A stretch of 64,000 nt of DNA from Flavobacterium sp. 9 (GCF_002754195.1 NZ_PEEU01000001.1:1550001-1614000); one strand, 5' to 3'. Counted from the first letter of the stretch, positions 17,711-27,610 are shown. Program-made: numbers and translations. The notes: a model not told the origin generated them from the sequence alone.

Positions 17711-19262
17711 CAATGAACCTGATCCGGAAACAGGAAATGTTGAGGTATCAACTGGAGGTTCTCAGGATTTGCAATCTGTTCTAGATCAAGGAACTTCAGC
17801 TGTATTAACAAATACAGCACTAACTATTATCGATGGCAATACCTCTGAAAACATGTCATTATTTGGAAGCAGAATATTTGGAGTTGAGCCTGCTACCGGC
17901 AACTATATTCAACTAAACGTGAATGGCTTAACAATTGCTGATAATCAAACAAATCATCAATTATCATTAATAAAAAATGGATTACAATACAGTAATCCTG
18001 ACGCTAATTATACGAAAGTTACTTTTAACGAACCTTTACCTAGTGGAAATACAACTATAAAATTTCCTTCAAAACCAACAGCAGGCGAATATACCTTAGC
18101 AACACTAGATGACATAACTACCAATTCTCCCGTATCAGGCACAACAGTCGGTATTGTAGATAACACACCATTACAAGAATTAGGCGGTGTAGATAAAACA
18201 ATCAATGGAATAAGAATAGGTAAAGGTAACGGGACTACTACTGAAAATATATTACTTGGTAGTGCAAATACATTTGGTTTAAATACTACAGGAGACTATA
18301 ATACAGCTGTTGGCTATGATTCTATGATAGCCAATACAACAGGCGAAAACAATTCAGCTTTTGGAGAATGGGCATTACGAAGTAATACAACAGGAAGTAG
18401 TAATACGGCTATTGGAGTTAATGCATTGAATGCAAATACAACTGGAACTTGGAATGTCTCTATTGGTGTAAACTCCATGAATTCGAGCGTAAATGGTTAT
18501 AGTAATGTAGCTGTAGGTGGTGAAGCATTAAAAAAAAATGTTGGAGGAACAAATAATGTCGCTGTTGGTATTTCTTCTTTAAGAGACAATGTTGGAATTG
18601 CTGCCAGTAGTACCAACGGATGTCACAATACAGCTTTAGGCAATTCAACTTTAATCTATAATGTATCTGGTGCTGCAAATACAGCCATAGGATCAGCTGC
18701 ATTAGCAAGAGTGATGAGTGGTGAGCATAATATTGGTATTGGGTATCAAGGAGGTTCTGGCATAACAGGAAGCCGAAATGTTGTAATAGCCACAAGTGGT
18801 TGGGTAGTTGGAGGCGGCGGTATCACAACTGGTAATAACAATATGGTACTCGCGCCTAATAATGGAGACAATACCGGAATAACTACAGGAAGTGGCAACG
18901 TAGTTTTAGGAAAAGTTACTGGTTTAAGCGCTTCAGCATCAAATACTATTACAATATCTGATGGAGTTGGTAATATAGCTATAACAAAAAGCACAACAGG
19001 TGAATTAAAAACACCTAATCTAACACAAGCTCTTATCATTTCTGGCGGAGCTACTTCTTTAGTCACGAAAGGTTATATAGACAATACTGGTGCCGTAGAT
19101 AACGTAACAACTACAGCATTGTCAAGTACTACTCTAACAACGACATATCCAAATGCATTATCAGGTTTTAGAGTTAGATGTTTAAATATTACAAACGGAG
19201 CTTTAACCTATGAAAAAACTGTCTCAGGTTGGATTCAATATGCTATCACGATAACCCAATAA
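17673..19262 (+). CDS. Tail fibre with trimeric-adhesin-like repeats
   Basis: This 529-aa protein opens with a segment (KKYGIRTVNGNEPDPETGN) shared with the 777-aa protein at 21597. From about residue 200 to 400 it has tandem repeats of about 24 residues with cores such as NTTGENNSAFGEWAL and NTAIGVNALN. These resemble the left-handed beta-roll head repeats of YadA-like trimeric adhesins. The C-terminus (from about 480) is a small beta domain. The likely role is a receptor-binding fibre. Confidence 0.7.
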   Translation: MTKKKYGIRTVNGNEPDPETGNVEVSTGGSQDLQSVLDQGTSAVLTNTALTIIDGNTSENMSLFGSRIFGVEPATGNYIQLNVNGLTIADNQTNHQLSLIKNGLQYSNPDANYTKVTFNEPLPSGNTTIKFPSKPTAGEYTLATLDDITTNSPVSGTTVGIVDNTPLQELGGVDKTINGIRIGKGNGTTTENILLGSANTFGLNTTGDYNTAVGYDSMIANTTGENNSAFGEWALRSNTTGSSNTAIGVNALNANTTGTWNVSIGVNSMNSSVNGYSNVAVGGEALKKNVGGTNNVAVGISSLRDNVGIAASSTNGCHNTALGNSTLIYNVSGAANTAIGSAALARVMSGEHNIGIGYQGGSGITGSRNVVIATSGWVVGGGGITTGNNNMVLAPNNGDNTGITTGSGNVVLGKVTGLSASASNTITISDGVGNIAITKSTTGELKTPNLTQALIISGGATSLVTKGYIDNTGAVDNVTTTALSSTTLTTTYPNALSGFRVRCLNITNGALTYEKTVSGWIQYAITITQ

Positions 19263-19272
19263 ACCAGCGTAA

Positions 19273-21579
19273 TTGACAAAAATCAATCTTTTGCAAAATA
19301 CCGAAAAAAGAAAACACAACATGATAAAAGATAATATTAACAAGACTCTTGAAAAAGAATCTTCACAAGTACATATTATTAGCAAACCTCTAAAATTAGA
19401 AACTGTTAATGAAGGTACTAAAGAAGATGATATATTGGTAAGAGGCAGCGACAATACAGTAAAATTTGTTCCACAAAGTTCTTTAGGCGGTGGCTCAACT
19501 ATTTCTGTGACTAAATCAGAATTGGATAATTTAATAAATAATAATTCTTTGATTCCAGGCGCTTATTATAAAATAAGCGGGGTTCATTCCGCTTTGTATG
19601 ATGATGGAACCTCAAGCGGAACAACGATTTATTTAAGAGCAGCAACAAATAACAAACTAGAAAAAAATGGTCATGGAGAATTTTGGAATCCTAGATATGA
19701 TCAAAGTGTAGATGGTTTTGGAGTTTGGGGAACTAAGATTGAATCTTCACCTTCCTTTTCGAAGACACCAATATTTGCCAGAGGTTTACAAACGAATGGG
19801 ATGTGGTGCCGATCTTTTGGAAAAGATTCTAATGGAGTTTATTATCAAACGGGGCAAGATGGAATTATTAAAAAAATAACTCCATCAGGAATTATTTCCA
19901 ATTTTGTAAGTATTTCAGGCGCACAAATGAGTTTTGTCTTATTACCAAATGACGATATAATTGCTTTAGACCACGCCCATGCAGGCATAAAGCATATCTC
20001 GAGAGAAGGTAAAGTATCAAATTGGCATGGATACCCAAATCTTCGTGAAATGCTTGTAGATTCTGAGGGAGAAGTATGGGCATTTGGATATAGTTTTAGT
20101 TATATCTATAAGCTTAATCAACCAAATCAACTGTTCGATTTAATAGCACAGACGTCAGGTGGATGGTTTCCAATCGGATTAGGAATAAATCAAGATGATA
20201 AAACTTCTCTAGTTGTAATTAATGCACAAGGAGAAGTATTTCACATGGATAAAAAAACCGGCGTATTAACAAAAATTACACAAATGCCTCTAGGTTACTA
20301 TGGATCCTTTGCTTTTGTTAGTAAATCTGGTAGTATTTATGTTAGCGCATATTTAAGCACTGGCGGCCGTGATACATTTGTTTGGAAATACAATGGAACG
20401 CAATGGACCTGTATATGGGCAAATTCAGCTCAACCTAATAGATTTAATGAAGATCCATTGGGAAATATTTGTATGACCACAAATAATCCTGACACATTGG
20501 TTAGTTTCGAACCTGTAAATAATTCATTTTTTACATATGAAAAACCAGTTGGAGGAACCTATAGAAATATAGAATTTGACGAAAATTGCAATATGTATAT
20601 TGAAACTTCAGATGGACTTATCTTAAGGAAATTCTATAAGACACAAATGTTTAACACACCTGAATTAGTAACGGCAAACAATGGAGCAACAGGTACAGTT
20701 ACAGACAATTTAAGCAATCCAACTTTACCAACTTATCAACTCATCCCCATATCTGGAAACTGGAGTGAAGCCACTAATATAACCGGAAATGAAACAGGAG
20801 CTATAACTGATATTGAAAATTATTCTGAAGTAAAATATAGTCAAGGAGATAAAACCATTTGGGGAGGATATTCCTGGACAAACAATTCAGGAACAAAGGG
20901 ACAAAATTACGATCAATTCACATTGTCTTACGATTGGATAAAAGATCAATATAATGAAGATAATTATAACAAAGTTTTAGATATAATTGAATATGATTAT
21001 CCTAATGATTGGATCTCTCGCAGATATGAAATTGAATCCGGATGTGATGTAATTTATACCAGAGCTAATTATGATAATTCTGGTAGAGAATCTGCAATAA
21101 AAGCATTTCAATTTGGCAATCCTTTTAGTTCAAACTTTTATAAAGGAGTTTCAAATATTACAGTTTCTCACTCTTATTTTGAAAACATCAATTTTACAGG
21201 AAGTTATCAAAGATCGATAATTTTGAATTCTGCCGAGCAATCCAATTGCATATTCGGACCAAATAGTTATCAGGAATATTTAACTTTTTCGGGAGGATCT
21301 AATCAACAAGGTGTTGAATTTAAAAATGATTCAGGACAAACTCAATGCACCTTTGAAGAAAACTCTAGTGCAGGAAACTATCTAATTCCGTCAGATTCCA
21401 CAATGTCAAATTTAAGTTTGCTTAAAAATTCAGGCGTTTTTAATATTTCATCTAATGAAGATTCGTTGCTTTTTAATCCTTCTATTTTAAAAGAAATATA
21501 CAATAGACCTGATGGTATAACTAAAATCCGTTACTACGACAACGACGATAATTTAGTTATAAGCGACATTAATGACTAA
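19273..21579 (+). CDS. Receptor-binding fibre with beta-propeller centre, copy 2
   Basis: This 768-aa paralogue of the 774-aa protein starts 10 bases after the repeat fibre. The N-terminal 130 residues and C-terminal 240 residues match copy 1 closely. The central propeller differs, with segments such as FGKDSNGVYYQTGQDGIIKK and IEFDENCNMYIETSDG. ATG at 19321 (MIKDNINK) gives a start more like that of copy 1 (MTKNNINK) and may be the true one; the recorded start is TTG at 19273, which adds 16 residues. Confidence 0.65.
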   Translation: MTKINLLQNTEKRKHNMIKDNINKTLEKESSQVHIISKPLKLETVNEGTKEDDILVRGSDNTVKFVPQSSLGGGSTISVTKSELDNLINNNSLIPGAYYKISGVHSALYDDGTSSGTTIYLRAATNNKLEKNGHGEFWNPRYDQSVDGFGVWGTKIESSPSFSKTPIFARGLQTNGMWCRSFGKDSNGVYYQTGQDGIIKKITPSGIISNFVSISGAQMSFVLLPNDDIIALDHAHAGIKHISREGKVSNWHGYPNLREMLVDSEGEVWAFGYSFSYIYKLNQPNQLFDLIAQTSGGWFPIGLGINQDDKTSLVVINAQGEVFHMDKKTGVLTKITQMPLGYYGSFAFVSKSGSIYVSAYLSTGGRDTFVWKYNGTQWTCIWANSAQPNRFNEDPLGNICMTTNNPDTLVSFEPVNNSFFTYEKPVGGTYRNIEFDENCNMYIETSDGLILRKFYKTQMFNTPELVTANNGATGTVTDNLSNPTLPTYQLIPISGNWSEATNITGNETGAITDIENYSEVKYSQGDKTIWGGYSWTNNSGTKGQNYDQFTLSYDWIKDQYNEDNYNKVLDIIEYDYPNDWISRRYEIESGCDVIYTRANYDNSGRESAIKAFQFGNPFSSNFYKGVSNITVSHSYFENINFTGSYQRSIILNSAEQSNCIFGPNSYQEYLTFSGGSNQQGVEFKNDSGQTQCTFEENSSAGNYLIPSDSTMSNLSLLKNSGVFNISSNEDSLLFNPSILKEIYNRPDGITKIRYYDNDDNLVISDIND

Positions 21580-21634
21580 TTTAAAAACACAAGAAAATGA
21601 CTAAGAAAAAATACGGAATTAGAACAGTAAACGG
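21535..21634 (+). repeat. 100-bp block identical to 17611-17710
   Basis: Second copy of the fibre-junction repeat, covering the end of the propeller fibre and the start of the SGNH fibre. The first difference is at the base after each block (C versus T), in the codon for Asn. Confidence 0.9.
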
Positions 21635-23930
21635 TAATGAACCTGATCCGGAAACAGGAAATATTAATGTATCAGTTGGAGGTTCTCAGGATTTACAATC
21701 TGTTCTAGACACTGGCCATAATGCAACTAATGCTTTTATGACAATAGGAGATAAAAATGCATTGTATTCTCTTATTGCAAGTACAAATGTATCGACACTT
21801 GACGTTAATTTTGACAGAAGATCTGATTTACTTACTTATGGCTTAGCAGTAACTAACAATTCTGAAAATGATTATACTAACTACTATAAAGATGATGTTA
21901 CACATTCGACACAAGACAACCTAAAATCTAATAAACTTGTATGGAAGAGACTTACAGATGGAAACAGTGAATATAAATTCCCTGAAAAACCTTCTGGCAG
22001 TTATATTTTAGCTACAAAAGACGAAATTCCAAATCCTCCAACTTTACAGGATGTGGTAAATAATAATAACAATTTAAGCACTCAAATTAATTTTATTGCC
22101 CCAGGAGTTACTTTCCCTAGCTTTATAAATAGTCATTTGTTAGAATTTAATGATTCTGATGGTAATCAGGTATTATTAAATTCAAAAGTATTACAGTTTG
22201 GTAGTTCTACAATAAATACTAAATTAAACGGAAGTGGGAATGGTGACTTTTATTTTCCAGATATTGGAGCGAGTACAAGTGCAACCCTAGCGACTACAGA
22301 TGATTTAAAAGATGCTACTAATTCGATAAAAGGATTGGTCAGATTAAATGGTGATTTAGGTGGGACAGCTGATGGACCAACAGTTCCGGCATTATCAGGA
22401 AAACAAACTACATTAGTATCAGGTACTAATATTAAAACCATTAATGGAACCTCATTATTAGGCTCTGGAAATTTATCAGTGGGAAGTTCTCTCAAATCAT
22501 TTTCAATATTTGATGATAATTTTGAAGACGGAACGGCATCACTAACATTAAGCACTGGCTGGTCTGTTGGTAATGATGGAATCGCGATTTCTACTGGTGG
22601 AGGTTGGGGAAATTCGGCTTTATTAAATAAATATACTACTATTGATCGAGTATCATCACGAGCATTAGTTCAAATAATAAACACCGCATCTATTTTTTCT
22701 TTAATTAGAAAACCAACAACTTTAAATCAATTTGGTACAGTCGCTCAAGTAGATTGTTCAACATCAATGCTAAAAATATATACATCATGGGATGGTTCCT
22801 CAACTATTCCTACTGTTGCAAAAAGTATTAGTATTCCTTTTTCAATTATAGCTAACCGAAAGTATTTGTTAGAATTGAAGAAAAACAAGGCCTTCACAAC
22901 ATTTACATTTACTGACACAACTAACCTAAACAATACTATTTCCTTGATGTATAATCAAGAAACTGAAATAATTTCAGGTATTGGTCGGCAATGGGGGGCT
23001 CCGGGAGTAATGTTTAATTCAGGAAGTATTAAACTTAAAAGGTTTACTTATGCAACTGAATTTCCAAACGCTCCGAAAGTTCTTGTAACTGGTCACTCAT
23101 TTGTTGAAGGTTATGCACTGTATGCTGAAGGTGATTCAAGTAAGACATACTCAAATTTGCTTCTTGATTCATTAAATGGCGATGTTGCCATCGCCGGCAG
23201 AGGCGGTGAAGATATATCAACAATTAATACTAGAAACGATATTGATTTCTTCTCACCAACATATCATTTAGTTGACATAGGTTCTAACGATACTGTATAT
23301 GCGACATGGTTAGCTGGAATTCAAACATATATTAGCAAAATACAAGCATCCGGAGCGATTCCTGTATTAGCTACAATAGCTCCAAGATCAGATCGCCAAA
23401 CATTCATTAATCAAGCTAACGATTGGATTAGGTTAGGTACTTATAACTATGTAGATTTTGCAAAAGCATTAACGGTTAATAACGATGGTCTTACACAGGA
23501 TGCTTCTTTGTTTTGGACTGATTATGTGCATCCAAATATTGCAGGAAATGCAAGAATGTTTCAACAATTAAAAATTGATGCACCTTATTTGTGGGATGGC
23601 AATACAAAGCCTCAAGCAGCGGTTGTTAATTTAGATATTTCAGAGGTTAGTAAAACTGCTAGCTTTACAGTTTCCTTAACTGATTCGACTAAGTTATATG
23701 TAATTAACTCCTCTAGTACAGTTGTTGTTACTTTTCCAACTGGAATGACATCGGGTAAATGGTGGGAATTTATAAGTATTGGTACTGGTACAGTTTCATT
23801 TGTTGCAGGATCAAGCGCAACATTGATTTCGCCAGATAATAGGTTAAAATTACGAGCACAATATTCACAAGCCAGAATTGTCGCTAGAGTATCAAATCAA
23901 GGGGCTTTGGGGGGAGATATAGTATTATGA
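21597..23930 (+). CDS. Tail fibre with SGNH-hydrolase domain
   Basis: This 777-aa protein shares its N-terminus with the 529-aa fibre. The middle (about 310-480) is a lectin-like beta domain. From residue 495 to 665 it carries an SGNH/GDSL hydrolase domain: Ser501 in VTGHSFVEG, the glycine block in IAGRGGEDI, Asn564 in GSND, and Asp642 and His645 in DYVH. All catalytic positions are present. It may deacylate cell-surface polysaccharide during adsorption, as phage tail-spike esterases do. Its stop overlaps the start of the next gene (ATGA). Confidence 0.75.
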   Translation: MTKKKYGIRTVNGNEPDPETGNINVSVGGSQDLQSVLDTGHNATNAFMTIGDKNALYSLIASTNVSTLDVNFDRRSDLLTYGLAVTNNSENDYTNYYKDDVTHSTQDNLKSNKLVWKRLTDGNSEYKFPEKPSGSYILATKDEIPNPPTLQDVVNNNNNLSTQINFIAPGVTFPSFINSHLLEFNDSDGNQVLLNSKVLQFGSSTINTKLNGSGNGDFYFPDIGASTSATLATTDDLKDATNSIKGLVRLNGDLGGTADGPTVPALSGKQTTLVSGTNIKTINGTSLLGSGNLSVGSSLKSFSIFDDNFEDGTASLTLSTGWSVGNDGIAISTGGGWGNSALLNKYTTIDRVSSRALVQIINTASIFSLIRKPTTLNQFGTVAQVDCSTSMLKIYTSWDGSSTIPTVAKSISIPFSIIANRKYLLELKKNKAFTTFTFTDTTNLNNTISLMYNQETEIISGIGRQWGAPGVMFNSGSIKLKRFTYATEFPNAPKVLVTGHSFVEGYALYAEGDSSKTYSNLLLDSLNGDVAIAGRGGEDISTINTRNDIDFFSPTYHLVDIGSNDTVYATWLAGIQTYISKIQASGAIPVLATIAPRSDRQTFINQANDWIRLGTYNYVDFAKALTVNNDGLTQDASLFWTDYVHPNIAGNARMFQQLKIDAPYLWDGNTKPQAAVVNLDISEVSKTASFTVSLTDSTKLYVINSSSTVVVTFPTGMTSGKWWEFISIGTGTVSFVAGSSATLISPDNRLKLRAQYSQARIVARVSNQGALGGDIVL

Positions 23931-24757
23931 TGGGATATTATTCAATTTACCCAAATGTTATAGATTACTTATCTACAACTTATGCAAATCCAGTTGGTAT
24001 TGCTTATGATGTGACTGGAAATAGAATCGCTATTGTTGAGTTTAAAACAAAAGTTAGTTTTATAGATGCCACAACATTTAAAGTGTTAAATACCATACTT
24101 GCTTCCAGTTTAGATCTTTTTATTGCTTCTATAGGTTTTGATTCTGTTAATAATAGATTTTTTGTTGGTTCAGATAATGTTAATGGAAAAGTGCATATAA
24201 TATCAGGTATTGATTATTCAGTAACTTTAAATGCTATCTATGTACCAACAGAGTCAATTTATAGAGATTTTCGTTTTGATTACTCGACTGACAGAATGTT
24301 TATATCTTGTTATGGAGCTGCAAGTCAACCTATTTCTAAAATCTCAGTACATAAAATATCTGATCTAACTTTAATAACATCTTTTGATGCAGATAAAGCA
24401 TCCGGAATTGAAATTGATACAACAGCTCGAAAGTTTTATGTCGCAGGACATACCAGTGCAAATATCAAGGTTTACGATCTTGATACTTATTCTTTATTGA
24501 ATACAATTACAGGTAGTGGAGATTTTGCTTTATCATTAGTGTATGGAATAACTCAAGATCCTTCCAATTCTGATTATATGATTATTCAAGATTACAATCT
24601 AAACAAATTATGTCTACTACAAAAATCAACAAACACAATTATAAAGCAGATAAAAGGATTTACAAGCGCTAGGCTTTCAGTTTTTATCAATGACAAAATT
24701 TATGTTACTCTAGGCAACACAACCAACAGAGTGGCAGTAATAAAAAAATTCTATTAA
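23927..24757 (+). CDS. Small beta-propeller protein coupled to the SGNH fibre
   Basis: The 276-aa protein starts at ATG 23927 inside the stop of the upstream gene (ATGA overlap), so translation is probably coupled. Repeats such as VGIAYDVTGNRIAIVEF and SGIEIDTTARKFYVAGH match the YVTN/NHL propeller pattern. It has no signal peptide. It may cap the fibre tip or act as an adhesin or chaperone for the SGNH fibre. Confidence 0.65.
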   Translation: MMGYYSIYPNVIDYLSTTYANPVGIAYDVTGNRIAIVEFKTKVSFIDATTFKVLNTILASSLDLFIASIGFDSVNNRFFVGSDNVNGKVHIISGIDYSVTLNAIYVPTESIYRDFRFDYSTDRMFISCYGAASQPISKISVHKISDLTLITSFDADKASGIEIDTTARKFYVAGHTSANIKVYDLDTYSLLNTITGSGDFALSLVYGITQDPSNSDYMIIQDYNLNKLCLLQKSTNTIIKQIKGFTSARLSVFINDKIYVTLGNTTNRVAVIKKFY

Positions 24758-24770
24758 AAATATTGAACAT

Positions 24771-24801
24771 AAAAAAGGTGCTCAAATTGAGCACCTTTTT
24801 T
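24771..24801. terminator. Bidirectional terminator ending the tail locus
   Basis: A 15-bp inverted repeat (AAAAAAGGTGCTCAA and TTGAGCACCTTTTTT) with a one-base centre lies 14 bases after the last fibre gene. A- and T-runs at both ends allow stopping from either side. The rest of the gap to 25107 contains only the promoter of the next gene. Confidence 0.85.
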
Positions 24802-25039
24802 ATATAGATCTGGCAAAATAACAAAGCAATTGAAGCTTTTTATCGTTTTGATTATCAATAGAGTTTACTAGAATGCTTAAACACTTAACTTTTAACCAAA
24901 TTTAAAAGTCCTTTTTCTGGTTCCTTTTTACATTCGCTTTAGTAATAAATTAGGCATAAATGAACAATTTGAATGTAACAAAATTCTAAAAAAACTTACT
25001 TACATAACAAATTAAAACAGCAATTTTCTGTCAATATTC

Positions 25040-25069
25040 TTGTTTTCCGCAAGGATAATGATAGTTTTG
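25040..25069 (+). promoter_or_regulatory. Bacteroidota-type promoter for the metalloprotease lipoprotein
   Basis: The -33 element TTG (25040-25042) is followed, after 19 bases, by TAGTTTTG (25062-25069), matching TAnnTTTG. The spacing is the consensus one. The gene starts 39 bases downstream. Confidence 0.6.
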
Positions 25070-25107
25070 TGCTAGAATTAAAATCCCAAATTTAACCTAC
25101 AAACCTT

Positions 25108-26346
25108 ATGAGAAAAACCATTTCTTATTTTTTCTCTTTTGTATTATTCGCAGGAATCCTTGTTGGATGCAGCGACGATTCAAAAGACGAAAATTACAAA
25201 GCTGAGTATTTGTCGAGTATCGACGCAACCAATTTACCTGCAGGTAATAAACCTATGACCATGTTTGAGGACGCTGAAAATTCCTCTAAAATGTATGACA
25301 ACAAAGACCGTTGGTTTCGGGTAAATCAGCCGATGCAAGTCATCCAAAAAGGAAAAGATTCTGTACAAATTTCCCTTTATTCCCCAGTTGGACTTACAGA
25401 TGTAAAAGTCTACGCAAAATTACCCAACTACGACAAACGATTTGTAATCTTCGAATTTTCTAAAGTTCCGGCTTTTCACCGTTCTTTTCACCAAATTCCT
25501 TTAGTAGAAGGAAAACACGATTACAAACTAGAAGATGGGAAAACCGTAACAATCGACAAAATCGGTGGATTCTCATCTGGAGCAATCCAGTTTTCTGTAG
25601 AATCAAGTGATCCTTTATTCGAAAAATTCAAAAAGATAAAATCGAATCGATTAGTACAATTCAGCACGCAGTATCACCTTAATAATCCTGCTGATGATCC
25701 TAATAAATTTTTACCAATGAATCCTGTTTTGGCCAAAGAAGCCATTACAATGATTATCAATTATTCATACGCAATAAGTCATCCTTTGTATTATGATACA
25801 TTCATCAATTTTGACCGATACAAAAGAGAACAAGCGGCTGCAGCGGGAACTGAAACCGTTAATGGCGCGCTCAACTGGCACGGAAATGCTGAAGATGTAG
25901 ATGGCGTTTATGATTACCTGACCAAAGCTCAAATTGAAACTGCTTATAATACGTACATCGATAACCGTACTTTGAATATGGCAATGGTCGGAGGAGGTTC
26001 AGCCTGGGGCGGTGGCGCATTAGCTTCGCAATGGGAATCTGGCTATGTGACCGGACACTGGTTAGGCGAAATGTCAGTTTGGTCACACGAATATTCTCAT
26101 CACAGCGGTTACAGCCATAGTAGTAATTTGGCCAATAGTGGTCAAGGTGGCGGTCAGCAGGAAATGCTAACCGATTTTTATAAATACCTGATTTCTTTAG
26201 ATGATCTTCCATTTACAGATCCTGATATCTTAAAAGGATATACGAAAACAAAATATCTAACAGGAACTTACAAAAAACCAGTCTTTAAAATTAATCCTAA
26301 AAATCCGTTTTTAGTAAAATATAAAGGAGAAGGAAAATGGAAATAA
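25108..26346 (+). CDS. Surface lipoprotein with HExxH metalloprotease motif
   Basis: This 412-aa protein has a lipoprotein signal (FAGILVGC, Cys21) followed by SDDSKDE. Acidic residues of this kind after the lipid cysteine direct Bacteroidota lipoproteins to the cell surface. The C-terminal half holds HEYSH (His327-Glu328-His331), the zinc-binding HExxH motif, and a downstream GGGQQEMLTDFY that may give the third ligand. An N-terminal beta region comes first. The next gene, another surface lipoprotein, starts 14 bases later, so they probably act together. The peptidase family is not identified. Confidence 0.65.
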   Translation: MRKTISYFFSFVLFAGILVGCSDDSKDENYKAEYLSSIDATNLPAGNKPMTMFEDAENSSKMYDNKDRWFRVNQPMQVIQKGKDSVQISLYSPVGLTDVKVYAKLPNYDKRFVIFEFSKVPAFHRSFHQIPLVEGKHDYKLEDGKTVTIDKIGGFSSGAIQFSVESSDPLFEKFKKIKSNRLVQFSTQYHLNNPADDPNKFLPMNPVLAKEAITMIINYSYAISHPLYYDTFINFDRYKREQAAAAGTETVNGALNWHGNAEDVDGVYDYLTKAQIETAYNTYIDNRTLNMAMVGGGSAWGGGALASQWESGYVTGHWLGEMSVWSHEYSHHSGYSHSSNLANSGQGGGQQEMLTDFYKYLISLDDLPFTDPDILKGYTKTKYLTGTYKKPVFKINPKNPFLVKYKGEGKWK

Positions 26347-26360
26347 CCACTAAAACTATC

Positions 26361-27368
26361 ATGAACAAAATACCTTTTTTTATAGCATTACTTTGCCTTT
26401 TTACCAATTGCAGCAAAGATGACAATCAAGATAATACTTCACCAACAACCAGTTATTATTACCCAACTGAAGAGACTTCGATTAGCGCTGCCCAAATTGG
26501 GGACGGAAAAGGAACCTTAGATCCACAAGGGATAACAATTGCCAACAATAAATTGTACGTTTGTAATGGAGACGTTTTTGAAATTTTTGACGCTCTGACC
26601 TTAAAACATCTAAAAACAATTTCGGCGTATACAAAAGGAACAACTACAATTCCGTTTACCAAACTTTCTTCCGTTAGCGTTGATAATGGCCGTATTTATA
26701 TTGGAAGTATTGATTCAAGACTTTTTGTGATGGACGAAGCGACAACTGCAGGAATTAACACCGTTGGAAATGGTCAATGGTGGAATACTTTTGTACACGT
26801 GTTTGGCGTTATCGTAAAAGACGGATTAGTATTTGTGAAAGAAAAAAATACAACTATTAAAGTTTTCGAAACGACACAAATCACTGAAACCAGCAATTGG
26901 GATCTAAAACCAATCGCGCTTTTAAATACTTTAAACGGTTATGACCAGGTTTATTCTTTGGATGTTGAAAGCGGAAATTTAGTAGTAGCCGGAAGAGATG
27001 CCAAAAGCTACTTGTATTACAAAATTGCGGCTATTAAAGCTAATGCTGCAGCTTCGTTGAAAGAACCTTTAAAACCAACAAATACAGCTTTTGATGCTAA
27101 ACCTATTGCGATCAATTTTAGTAAAGATTGGGCAATTACATCCGAAAATATTGGAAGTGTAAACTATTTACGTCTTTATCCTAAAGCTGAATTTTTAGAC
27201 AAAAAATACACTGCAAGAGTGAATGCTTCTGACATTATGGGACAAAATCCTTTTGGAACAATTGTTAGTACAGCGCAACTTAACGATCGTCTTTTCTTGT
27301 CTGATAATACAAATAAAAAAATACGAATTATTAAACTTAATCAGTCTACAATTACAGAACACAAATAG
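26361..27368 (+). CDS. Surface lipoprotein with beta-propeller-like repeats
   Basis: ATG 26361 places the signal peptide (MNKIPFFIALLCLFTNC, Cys17) at the start; the ATG eight codons upstream (26337) overlaps the previous gene. SKDD follows the cysteine, an export signal for the cell surface. The 335-aa mature chain has repeats such as QGITIANNKLYVCNGDVFEI typical of a propeller. It is probably the partner of the metalloprotease lipoprotein. Confidence 0.65.
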   Translation: MNKIPFFIALLCLFTNCSKDDNQDNTSPTTSYYYPTEETSISAAQIGDGKGTLDPQGITIANNKLYVCNGDVFEIFDALTLKHLKTISAYTKGTTTIPFTKLSSVSVDNGRIYIGSIDSRLFVMDEATTAGINTVGNGQWWNTFVHVFGVIVKDGLVFVKEKNTTIKVFETTQITETSNWDLKPIALLNTLNGYDQVYSLDVESGNLVVAGRDAKSYLYYKIAAIKANAAASLKEPLKPTNTAFDAKPIAINFSKDWAITSENIGSVNYLRLYPKAEFLDKKYTARVNASDIMGQNPFGTIVSTAQLNDRLFLSDNTNKKIRIIKLNQSTITEHK

Positions 27369-27394
27369 GCTTAATTTTATAAGTATCAATACTC

Positions 27395-27427
27395 AAAAGG
27401 GAATAGTTTCAGAACTATTCCCTTTTT
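27395..27427 (+). terminator. Terminator after the lipoprotein pair
   Basis: A 14-bp stem, AAAAGGGAATAGTT and AACTATTCCCTTTT, with loop TCAG runs into T5. Confidence 0.85.
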
Positions 27428-27512
27428 GTTTTAACTCAATTTAGGAAACGTTTCTGGTCAATACAAAACCTGTGGAGAAACATAAAATATTTTGTATTGA
27501 ATAATCATTTTA

Positions 27513-27610
27513 AACGCAAAGTTCGCAAAGCTAGATCAACACAAAGCTTTGCGAACTTTGTGTTTTTATAAAATCCGATATGCATAAAAAAATTTGCGAA
27601 CTTTGTGGTT
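27513..27610. repeat. Dispersed palindromic repeat (GCAAAGTTCGCAAAG family)
   Basis: This copy opens with AACGCAAAGTTCGCAAAG, has a central hairpin (ACACAAAGCTTTGCGAACTT) and closes with TTGCGAACTTTGTGGTT. Related copies lie at 60343-60484 and 61946-62061. The rest of the gap up to 27750 holds no gene. Confidence 0.7.

Noticed and set aside
15331..24757. Diversity-generating retroelement for the duplicated fibres
   Set aside because: No reverse transcriptase and no template repeat were seen. The variation lies in whole central domains, which fits recombination better.
24802..25107. Phage attachment site at the right end of the tail locus
   Set aside because: No integrase, tRNA gene or direct repeat pair was seen. 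The left end is outside the window, so no att pair can be tested.
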